Shown here piece after piece: positions 1-5,473 of a stretch of 5,473 nucleotides of DNA (position 1 is its first letter; each line of letters begins with the position of its first letter). Source of the DNA: Flavobacteriales bacterium (GTDB lineage: Bacteria; Bacteroidota; Bacteroidia; Flavobacteriales; UBA7430); NCBI GenBank assembly GCA_002685115.1, contig NYWQ01000006.1, positions 11,864 to 17,336 of the forward strand, given 5' to 3'. The notes under the pieces are model-generated. The model ran no database searches and was not told where the DNA came from. It saw nothing but the letters and a program-made list of their open reading frames with translations. A program made the translations under genes and the position numbers.

Positions 1-132
1 GATGTCAATCAACTCATAAAACAGTTTAACGACATGGGAAAAGTTATGAAGATGATGCAAGGTGGTGGCATGAAAAATATGATGAAAGCCATGGGTAAAG
101 GTGGTATACCAAACCCTCCCTTAGGAAGATAA
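1..132 (+). CDS. ffh: Signal recognition particle protein Ffh, C-terminal fragment (5' end outside window)
   Basis: Frame 1 is open from the left edge to a TAA at 130-132 and gives 43 residues, beginning [20 protein letters not shown] and ending PNPPLGR. Ten of the 43 residues are methionine, in pairs and triplets mixed with Gly and Lys ([16 protein letters not shown]). This is the signature of the end of the Ffh M domain, which binds 4.5S/SRP RNA and holds signal sequences in a methionine-lined groove. The GTPase (NG) domain must lie upstream of the window. Ffh works in the cytoplasm and, with its receptor FtsY, brings ribosomes making membrane proteins to the translocon. Only ten bases separate its stop from folD, so the two are probably one transcript. 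The fragment is short, so the call rests on the M-domain composition and the folD neighbour. Confidence 0.85.
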   Translation, partial: DVNQLIKQFNDMGKVMKMMQGGGMKNMMKAMGKGGIPNPPLGR

Positions 133-142
133 ATATATTTAT

Positions 143-1015
143 ATGCAGTTATTAGACGGAAAACTAACATCAAATACCTTAAAGGATGAAATTGCTTTAG
201 AGGTAACAGAACTATTGGCAAATGGGGGTAAAAAACCCCATTTAGCTGCTATTCTTGTGGGTGGTAACGGCGCAAGTGAAACTTATGTTAATGCCAAGGT
301 AAAGGCCTGCAAAAAAGTTGGCTTTGATTCTACTCTTATTCGTTTAGATTCTTCGGTTTCTGAAAGTATCTTGTTAGATGAAGTTAGAAAGATTAATGAA
401 AACCCTTTGATAGATGGTCTAATAGTTCAGCTTCCACTTCCTAAACACATTTCGGAAACTAAGGTAACCGAAACCATACTTCCAGAAAAAGATGTAGATG
501 GTTTTCATCCTGTTAATTTGGGCAGAATGATGCTGAATTTACCTTCTTTTCTTCCAGCAACTCCTGCAGGTATTTTAGAACTTCTGGATCGCTACAATAT
601 TGAAACCTCTGGAAAACATTGTGTGGTTATAGGTCGTTCTCATATTGTTGGATCTCCTATGAGTATACTTATGGCTCGAAACACCAAAGTGGGTAATTGT
701 ACGGTTACTTTAACGCACAGTAGAACTACTAATTTAGAAGAAATTACTCGGTCTGCAGATATTCTTATAGTTGCTCTCGGCAAGCTAGAGTTTGTTAAAG
801 CCTGTATGGTAAAACAAGGTGCCGTAGTTGTAGATGTTGGGATTACTAGAGTAAAATCAGCAACCACCAAATCAGGTTGGAAACTCAAGGGTGACGTTGC
901 ATTTGATGAAGTTTCTAAAAAATGTTCTTATATAACACCTGTTCCGGGAGGAGTAGGCCCTATGACTATCGCTTCACTTTTAAAAAACACACTACAAGCC
1001 TCTAAACAAAATTAA
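143..1015 (+). CDS. folD: Bifunctional methylenetetrahydrofolate dehydrogenase / methenyltetrahydrofolate cyclohydrolase FolD
   Basis: A complete 290-residue protein, the normal FolD length. FolD oxidises 5,10-methylene-THF to 5,10-methenyl-THF with NADP+ and hydrolyses it to 10-formyl-THF, supplying one-carbon units for purines and formyl-Met-tRNA in the cytoplasm. Family motifs are present in order. The YVNAK motif at 48-52 carries the catalytic Lys52, matching Tyr50/Lys54 of E. coli by motif. QLPLP is at 96-100 and KDVDGFHP at 116-123, with the folate-binding Asp119. GRSHIVGSP at 164-172 starts the Rossmann nucleotide-binding site, DVGITRV is at 231-237, and [10 protein letters not shown] at 266-275 is the C-terminal signature. 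His167 sits where many relatives have Asn (GRSNIVG), a mild variation. The ATG at 143 is chosen because MQLLDGK is the typical FolD N-terminus. There is no Shine-Dalgarno sequence; the ten-base gap after ffh is pure A/T. Both activities should be intact. Confidence 0.97.
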   Translation: MQLLDGKLTSNTLKDEIALEVTELLANGGKKPHLAAILVGGNGASETYVNAKVKACKKVGFDSTLIRLDSSVSESILLDEVRKINENPLIDGLIVQLPLPKHISETKVTETILPEKDVDGFHPVNLGRMMLNLPSFLPATPAGILELLDRYNIETSGKHCVVIGRSHIVGSPMSILMARNTKVGNCTVTLTHSRTTNLEEITRSADILIVALGKLEFVKACMVKQGAVVVDVGITRVKSATTKSGWKLKGDVAFDEVSKKCSYITPVPGGVGPMTIASLLKNTLQASKQN

Positions 1016-1020
1016 TTACC

Positions 1021-1054
1021 ACTATTTGGTGCAACTATTTGGTACAACTATTTG
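1021..1054. repeat. 13-base intergenic tandem repeat (about 2.6 copies)
   Basis: Two full units and one partial unit stand head to tail: actatttggtgca (1021-1033), actatttggtaca (1034-1046, one base different) and actatttg (1047-1054). The array starts six bases after the folD stop and ends 77 bases before the mscS-type start codon. Thirteen bases is not a multiple of three and the array is outside both genes, so it is not coding. It could be a slippage product or a set of regularly spaced protein-binding sites. The sequence alone cannot decide. Confidence 0.8.
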
Positions 1055-1077
1055 TTAAGCAGCTCTTTACCCAATAT

Positions 1078-1110
1078 TTAGGAGCTAATTATAACAAAAT
1101 TGTATATTAG
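1078..1110 (+). promoter_or_regulatory. Weak candidate promoter for the mscS-type gene
   Basis: The Bacteroidota housekeeping promoter has a -33 TTTG (or TTG) and a -7 TAnnTTTG box about 19 bases apart. Here tatattag at 1103-1110 matches five of six fixed -7 positions, and ttag at 1078-1081 matches three of four -33 positions, with a 21-base spacer. The implied RNA would start about 15-20 bases before the ATG at 1132. The long gap after folD makes a separate promoter plausible, but such matches are easily found by chance in AT-rich DNA. Confidence 0.25.
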
Positions 1111-1131
1111 CCAAATCTCAAAAATTTAATT

Positions 1132-2388
1132 ATGGATAACAGAATTGATCATATCTTAAATCAATGGCTTTTAAATATTGGTTTCTCAGAAACTATCGTT
1201 CACGGAGTTCAGTTCATTCTTGAATTGTTGGTGTTACTAGTACTGTCTTTTGTGGCCGATAGATTAGCTAAGAAAATAGTTGTTCGAATTATATCTGCGC
1301 TTGTTAAGCGAACAACATTTACCTGGGACGATGTGCTTTTAGAAAACAAAGTTTTTGATAGATTAGCTCATTTAGCCCCTGCATTAGTTATACAAGCAAG
1401 TGTTCGTTATTTTTTGGTTGATTTTCAGGATTTTATTCCTTTTATAATTCGAATGACTCAGGCCTACATGATTGTTATTGGTCTTTCAGTTATCATTTCC
1501 ATTTTTAACACATTAGATCATTATTTTAAACAATCAGAATCTTTAAAAGACAAACCCTTTGATTCTTATTTTCAATTGGCAAGAATGGTGGTTTATTTTC
1601 TGGGTGGGATTTTAATAATTGCTAAAATTTTTGACAAGAACCCTCAAGGAATTTTAACGGCTATGGGAGCATTAACAGCTGTTTCTATGTTGGTTTTTAA
1701 AGATACAATATTAGGTTTTGTTGCCTCTATTCAACTATCTGTAAATGATATGATTCGAGTAGGAGATTGGGTATCTATGCCAAAATACGGAGCTGATGGC
1801 GATGTCATTAAAATAACACTCAATACCGTTAAAGTTCAAAATTGGGATAAAACAATTTCTACTATTCCTACTTATTCATTTGTATCAGATTCTTTTAAAA
1901 ATTGGAGAGGAATGGCTGAAGCAGGTGGTCGAAGAATTAAACGCTCTTTGGTCATTAAATCAGGTTCTGTTAATTTTTGTGATATGGATATAATTTCTAA
2001 TTTTAAAAAATTCGATTTAATTCAAAACTATATCGAAACAAAAGTTACTGAAATTGATACGTACAATAAAACAGGTAACCACGATAAAACCTACTTAATT
2101 AATGGCAGACAACTAACGAATATTGGTGTTTTTAGAGTTTATATAGAGAACTATATTTTAAGTTTGGATGGTATTCATCCGGATTTAACTCGTATGGTTT
2201 ATCAAACGGAGGGAAATGAATTTGGTATTCCTATTCAAATCTATTGTTTTACTAAAACGACTGATTGGGCAGAATATGAAAACATCCAATCTGATATATT
2301 TGACCATCTTTATGCAGCTGCGCCGCTGTTCGGTCTAGAAGTTTTTCAGCATCCTTCTGGATCAGATTTTAACAAGTTAGCTAAATAA
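1132..2388 (+). CDS. MscS-family mechanosensitive ion channel, YbdG-like
   Basis: This 418-residue inner-membrane protein belongs to the MscS superfamily and resembles the E. coli YbdG subgroup (about 415 residues), which has five transmembrane segments. Such channels open under membrane tension and release solutes on hypo-osmotic shock. Hydrophobic stretches lie at about 26-42, 80-97, 103-127, 147-166 and 172-203; the last holds the Gly/Ala-rich pore helix (ILTAMGALTAVSMLVF, 174-189). The cytoplasmic beta domain follows with RVGDWVSMPKYGADGDV (209-225), TISTIPTYSFVSDSFKNWRG (241-260) and GGRRIKRS (265-272), all close to YbdG. The C-terminal part keeps IQIYCFT (368-374) and IQSDIFDHLYA (385-395). 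The start has an A/T-rich leader and no Shine-Dalgarno sequence. It could be transcribed alone or with the acetyltransferase 59 bases downstream. The family is certain; the exact gating threshold or ion preference cannot be read from sequence. Confidence 0.94.
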   Translation: MDNRIDHILNQWLLNIGFSETIVHGVQFILELLVLLVLSFVADRLAKKIVVRIISALVKRTTFTWDDVLLENKVFDRLAHLAPALVIQASVRYFLVDFQDFIPFIIRMTQAYMIVIGLSVIISIFNTLDHYFKQSESLKDKPFDSYFQLARMVVYFLGGILIIAKIFDKNPQGILTAMGALTAVSMLVFKDTILGFVASIQLSVNDMIRVGDWVSMPKYGADGDVIKITLNTVKVQNWDKTISTIPTYSFVSDSFKNWRGMAEAGGRRIKRSLVIKSGSVNFCDMDIISNFKKFDLIQNYIETKVTEIDTYNKTGNHDKTYLINGRQLTNIGVFRVYIENYILSLDGIHPDLTRMVYQTEGNEFGIPIQIYCFTKTTDWAEYENIQSDIFDHLYAAAPLFGLEVFQHPSGSDFNKLAK

Positions 2389-2398
2389 CACTTTTTTT
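2376..2398 (+). terminator. Very weak possible terminator at the end of the mscS-type gene
   Basis: A four-pair stem, gtta (2376-2379) with taac (2386-2389), encloses a six-base loop and overlaps the stop codon. Two bases later there is a run of seven T (2392-2398), then A and more T. The T-run suits intrinsic termination, but the stem is short and AT-rich and would be unstable. The rest of the gap up to 2447 is T-rich with no other structure that I can see. Confidence 0.15.
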
Positions 2399-2447
2399 AT
2401 TTTTATCATTACTATCTAGTTTTGATTCGATTTTTTATTACGTATAA

Positions 2448-2885
2448 ATGATTCAGATTCGAAAAATTGCCCCTAAAGAATGTTATCCTATTCGACAGAA
2501 AGTTTTGTGGCAACACAAAAACATCGATGATTGCGGAATAGCTATTGATGAACAGAATGATGCTTTTCATCTAGGAGCTTATTTAAATGACGAACTTGTT
2601 TGTATTGGTTCTTTCTTTAAACAAAATCACGGTGAGTTTTCTGCACCTAGGCAATATCGCCTAAGAGCAATGGCGACTTTGCCAAAAGCTCAACATAAAG
2701 GTCTAGCAAAAATTCTCTTAGAGAAATCATTTAATGAATTGAAATTTCATAACATTGATCTTTTATGGTGTGATGCGCGTGTCGTTGCGAAAGGGTTTTA
2801 CTCAAAGTTAGGTTTTGTTACCAATGGAGATTCTTACGAAATACCGATTATAGGGACACATTACCTCATGTATAAAAAGATCTAA
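2448..2885 (+). CDS. GNAT-family N-acetyltransferase, substrate unknown
   Basis: A complete 145-residue single-domain protein of normal GNAT length. GNAT enzymes move an acetyl group from acetyl-CoA to an amine on a small molecule, peptide or protein. The acetyl-CoA signature (Q/R-x-x-G-x-G/A) is seen as QHKGLA at 82-87, after the beta-4 strand YRLRAMATLP (70-79) and followed by helix LAKILLEKSFNEL (86-98). The stretch LLWCDARVVAKGFYSKLGF (105-123) is the usual beta-5 and 'FYxKxGF' region. IPIIGTHYLMYKK (132-144) is the C-terminal strand found in a subgroup of uncharacterised cytoplasmic GNAT proteins. The ATG at 2448 (MIQIRKI) begins directly with the first GNAT strand, which supports this start; no Shine-Dalgarno sequence is visible. 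It lies 59 bases after the channel gene on the same strand and converges on ftsK. Nothing in the neighbourhood points to a substrate, so no specific function is assigned. Confidence 0.9.
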   Translation: MIQIRKIAPKECYPIRQKVLWQHKNIDDCGIAIDEQNDAFHLGAYLNDELVCIGSFFKQNHGEFSAPRQYRLRAMATLPKAQHKGLAKILLEKSFNELKFHNIDLLWCDARVVAKGFYSKLGFVTNGDSYEIPIIGTHYLMYKKI

Positions 2886-2887
2886 AT

Positions 2888-5299
2888 TTATTCAGACTCT
2901 GTATTTAAATGTTGTTCTAAAGCATACTCATCTGGTATAAGAACTTGTCTTGCTTTACTTCCTTCAAAAGGCCCAATAATTCCTGCAGACTCTAACTGAT
3001 CTACAATTCTACCAGCTCTGTTGTAGCCTAATTTTAGTTTTCTTTGTAAAAGTGATGCGGATCCTTGTTGATGCATTACGATCACAGAGGCCGCTTCTCT
3101 AAAAAGAATATCTCTGTCATTTTTATCTATATTACCTACAGCTTTAGCTTCTTCTCCAACGTATTCCGGAAGCTCAAAAGCCATAGCATACCCCTGTTGA
3201 CTGCCTATATAATCCGTTAATTTCTCTACTTCGGGTGTGTCGATAAACGCACATTGTATTCTTGTAATTTCATTTCCATCAGAAATGAGCATATCCCCAC
3301 GGCCAATAAGTTGATTTGCGCCAGCTGAATCTAATATGGTTCTCGAATCAATTACAGAAGTTACTCTAAATGCAATTCTAGCTGGAAAATTGGCTTTTAT
3401 TGTACCTGTAATAATATTTGTTGTAGGCCTTTGTGTAGCAACAATTAAATGAATACCAATAGCTCTTGCAAGTTGAGCTAGTCGGGCAATAGGCGTTTCA
3501 ATTTCTTTACCAGCGGTCATTATTAAATCAGCAAATTCATCTATCACTAAAACGATATAGGGTAAATAGCGATGTCCGTTTTCAGGATTCAATTTTCTGT
3601 TTACAAATTTATGGTTGTACTCTTTTATGTTTCTAACTTGAGCTGACTTAAGTAAATCGTATCGTGCATCCATTTCAATACACAAAGAATTTACAGTATT
3701 TACAACTTTTGTTGTATCTGTTATGATGGCTTCTTCGTCGTCTGGTAATTTTGCTAAAAAGTGACGTTCTATTTTATTGTATAATGTTAATTCTACTTTT
3801 TTAGGATCTACCAAAACAAACTTCAATTGAGAAGGATGTTTTTTGTAAAGCAACGAAGCTAGTATTGCATTTAGACCTACAGACTTCCCTTGCCCTGTAG
3901 CACCTGCCATAAGAAGGTGAGGCATTTTTGCTAAGTCGGCTACATACGTTTCATTAGCTATTGTTTTTCCCAAGCCTATTGGAAGTTCATAATCTGCATG
4001 TTGAAACTTTTCTGATGCCAAAATAGATTTCATCGAAACAATACTTGGCTTACTGTTGGGAACTTCAATTCCTATTGTACCCTTGCCAGGTAACGGCGCA
4101 ATAATTCTAATCCCTAAAGCGGCTAAGCTCAAGGCTATATCATTTTCCAATCCTTTTATTTTAGAAATACGTACGCCCGGAGCAGGAATAATTTCATAAA
4201 GCGTAACGGTGGGCCCCACAGTAGCCTTAATTTTAGAAATTTCAATTTTATAATTGTTAAGCGTTTCAACAATTTGGTTTTTATTGGCTTCTAGTTCTTC
4301 TTTGTTTACTGTAACCTCAGAGTTTGGGTACTCTATCATTAAGTCAATAGTTGGATGCTTGTATCTACCTAAATCAAGCTTAGGGTCGGATTCTCCAAAT
4401 TCGTCCAAAGCTTTGTTAACTTCATTATCACTTAAAATTTCTTCTTCTTTTAGCTCAACAGACAACTCAATATCCTCAGGAGCTAAATCCAAAGTTTTAC
4501 TTGGTTTTACAGGATTTAAAATGAGTTCTTCTTCAGGTAATTTATTTTTTTCTTCTTGCTGTTCTTCAACCGATTTTATTTCTTCATTATAAATAAGTAA
4601 ATCATCGGATTCCTCTTTTAGGATTTCTTCCGCATCTTTTAGAGGCGATTTGTAAGAACTTATAAGATCCTCATCGTCTGTACCTTTGGTTTTTTTAGAT
4701 GTGAAAAATAAAAAGAACGACGAGAAAAAATTCGTAATTTTTTCGGGAGTCCAACGGTAATAAATGCCTAAAAAAACGAGAATTGAAAAAACAAGAATTA
4801 ACGTGGCTCCTGCAGAACCTAGTATGCTCGATAAAAAAGAAGAGACTGTTAAGCCATTATAACCGCCAATAATAGATGAGTTACTGAATACCATCCCTAA
4901 GGTTGTACTTAGCCATAGACAAAGAAAAACAGAATTCATAAAAAGTCTTCTCAGCTTTAAAATATGCTCCTTCGTAAGGTATTGTATTCCACTAATAAAT
5001 AAGTAAAATGGAATGAGTAAACTGGCAATTCCAAAATTACTATATATGAAAAAGTGGCCTAGACTTGCACCAATTTTACCCAATAAATTAGTTACTGTGA
5101 TTGATGTATCGGTAAGTAACTTTGTAGACTCTAGTTGTACCAAATCAAAATCCTGTTTCCAATTAAACACAAAAGAAACAAAGGCTAAAAAGAGAACTAT
5201 AGAAACACAAATCATAATTAAACCTAAAACAACATGAAATGTTTTGTTTTTAAAGTCCAGTCCGAATTGAGGATATTTTGTTTTTTTCTTAATTGCCAT
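2888..5299 (-). CDS. ftsK: DNA translocase FtsK
   Basis: A complete 803-residue FtsK/SpoIIIE-type translocase, typical of the compact form with a short linker. It is anchored at the division septum and pumps chromosomal DNA so that dimers can be resolved by Xer recombination at dif. The N-terminal anchor has hydrophobic segments at about 22-45, 88-107, 119-139 and 161-181. A linker at about 205-310 is very rich in Glu and Asp. The alpha domain follows (about 325-425; VGPTVTLYEIIPAPGVRISK at 361-380). The RecA-like motor has Walker A GATGQGKS (466-473), VLVDPKKVEL (495-504), Walker B YIVLVIDEFADL (581-592, Asp587/Glu588) and LARAIGIHLIVATQRP (610-624). The C-terminal gamma winged helix, SLLQRKLKLGYNRAGRIVDQ (749-768), would read the polar guide sequences and contact XerD. 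The ATG at 5299 gives a Lys-rich cytoplasmic N-terminus (MAIKKKTK) ahead of the first membrane segment and sits close behind a good promoter match. All catalytic motifs look intact. Confidence 0.97.
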   Translation of the reverse strand: MAIKKKTKYPQFGLDFKNKTFHVVLGLIMICVSIVLFLAFVSFVFNWKQDFDLVQLESTKLLTDTSITVTNLLGKIGASLGHFFIYSNFGIASLLIPFYLFISGIQYLTKEHILKLRRLFMNSVFLCLWLSTTLGMVFSNSSIIGGYNGLTVSSFLSSILGSAGATLILVFSILVFLGIYYRWTPEKITNFFSSFFLFFTSKKTKGTDDEDLISSYKSPLKDAEEILKEESDDLLIYNEEIKSVEEQQEEKNKLPEEELILNPVKPSKTLDLAPEDIELSVELKEEEILSDNEVNKALDEFGESDPKLDLGRYKHPTIDLMIEYPNSEVTVNKEELEANKNQIVETLNNYKIEISKIKATVGPTVTLYEIIPAPGVRISKIKGLENDIALSLAALGIRIIAPLPGKGTIGIEVPNSKPSIVSMKSILASEKFQHADYELPIGLGKTIANETYVADLAKMPHLLMAGATGQGKSVGLNAILASLLYKKHPSQLKFVLVDPKKVELTLYNKIERHFLAKLPDDEEAIITDTTKVVNTVNSLCIEMDARYDLLKSAQVRNIKEYNHKFVNRKLNPENGHRYLPYIVLVIDEFADLIMTAGKEIETPIARLAQLARAIGIHLIVATQRPTTNIITGTIKANFPARIAFRVTSVIDSRTILDSAGANQLIGRGDMLISDGNEITRIQCAFIDTPEVEKLTDYIGSQQGYAMAFELPEYVGEEAKAVGNIDKNDRDILFREAASVIVMHQQGSASLLQRKLKLGYNRAGRIVDQLESAGIIGPFEGSKARQVLIPDEYALEQHLNTESE

Positions 5300-5317
5300 A
5301 GTAAAGTGTTAGTGTTT

Positions 5318-5348
5318 CAAAAATAACTAAAATGAGAGTAGTTACAGG
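5318..5348 (-). promoter_or_regulatory. Probable Bacteroidota-type promoter of ftsK
   Basis: Read on the minus strand, tatttttg (5325 down to 5318) is an exact match to the Bacteroidota -7 box TAnnTTTG. Nineteen bases further upstream is cctg (5348 to 5345), matching only the last two bases of the -33 TTTG. The spacing is the standard one, and RNA would start roughly 10-15 bases before the ATG at 5299. The -7 box is strong and the -33 box poor. The remainder of the 90-base gap (5300-5389) holds no clear hairpin or other element. Confidence 0.45.
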
Positions 5349-5389
5349 GTTTCACAAGAGCTTTTATTCACTATGATATACACATTTTA

Positions 5390-5473
5390 TTAATCACCTC
5401 TAATTTCGAATAAATTACGAGGTATTTCATCTAATGCTGTGTTTAGTTTTAGGTTTTTTAGGGCAGTTTCTAT
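5390..5473 (-). CDS. C-terminal fragment of an unidentified protein (5' end outside window)
   Basis: On the minus strand a frame is open from the right edge to a TAA whose complement lies at 5390-5392. It encodes 27 residues, starting IETALKNLKLNTALDEIPRN and ending LFEIRGD. The composition (amphipathic Leu/Lys helix, then a charged end) looks like a genuine cytoplasmic protein tail and not random translation, and it points the same way as ftsK. I do not recognise the family. The 90-base gap to ftsK contains a promoter match for ftsK, so the two genes need not be one operon. The fragment is too short for a functional call. Confidence 0.6.
   Translation of the reverse strand: METALKNLKLNTALDEIPRNLFEIRGD

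Noticed and set aside
9..221. Minus-strand open frame of 70 codons
   Set aside because: It is antisense to the Ffh tail and folD start. Its Phe/Ile/Pro-rich look comes from reading Met/Lys/Gly codons backwards.
640..888. Minus-strand open frame of 82 codons
   Set aside because: It is antisense to the conserved NADP-binding part of folD, with no family resemblance.
1061..1086. Inverted repeat agctc ... gagct in the folD-mscS gap
   Set aside because: It has only five Watson-Crick pairs plus a wobble and an A-T pair around a 12-base loop, with no T-run after it. It is too weak to call a terminator or riboswitch.
2421..2450. Possible promoter for the acetyltransferase gene (tttg at 2421-2424, tataaatg at 2443-2450)
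   Set aside because: The second box misses two fixed positions and overlaps the start codon, which would put the RNA start inside the gene.
4254..4592. Plus-strand open frame of 112 codons, very serine-rich
   Set aside because: It is antisense to the acidic linker of ftsK. Glu and Asp codons read backwards give Ser and Phe codons, which explains both the composition and the lack of stops.
5013..5237. Plus-strand open frame of 74 codons
   Set aside because: It lies wholly antisense to the ftsK membrane anchor, resembles no known family and has no start context; it is a shadow of ftsK.

Overview
The window looks like ordinary chromosomal DNA from a member of the Bacteroidota, most likely a Flavobacteriia-type organism. 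The DNA is AT-rich. No start codon has a clear Shine-Dalgarno sequence; most are preceded by A/T-rich leaders. A Bacteroidota-type -7 box (TAttTTTG) lies just upstream of ftsK. The protein sequences, such as a methionine-rich Ffh tail ending in PNPPLGR and an FtsK with Walker A GATGQGKS, also fit that group. The assignment rests on recognition, not on a database search.

Layout, left to right. Positions 1-132 (+) hold the last 43 residues of Ffh, the protein subunit of the signal recognition particle. Ten bases later comes folD (143-1015, +), a complete bifunctional enzyme of one-carbon folate metabolism, probably co-transcribed with ffh. A 116-base gap follows, with a 13-base tandem repeat and a weak candidate promoter. 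Then come a YbdG-like MscS-family mechanosensitive channel (1132-2388, +) and, after a T-rich 59-base gap, a small GNAT acetyltransferase (2448-2885, +). The acetyltransferase meets ftsK (2888-5299, -) tail to tail, with only two bases between the stop codons. A 90-base gap carrying the likely ftsK promoter separates it from the 27-residue C-terminus of an unidentified minus-strand gene (5390-5473), which runs off the right edge.

The genes are mainly housekeeping: protein targeting (ffh), folate metabolism (folD), osmotic protection (mscS type) and chromosome segregation at division (ftsK). Apart from the usual ffh-folD pairing I see no pathway link between them. There are no signs of mobile elements, CRISPR, phage, toxin-antitoxin or defence genes, no tRNA or rRNA, and no frameshifted genes. 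I found no candidate for a previously undescribed system. The observations listed are small: an intergenic tandem repeat, an extremely tight convergent gene junction, and an unidentified gene tail.
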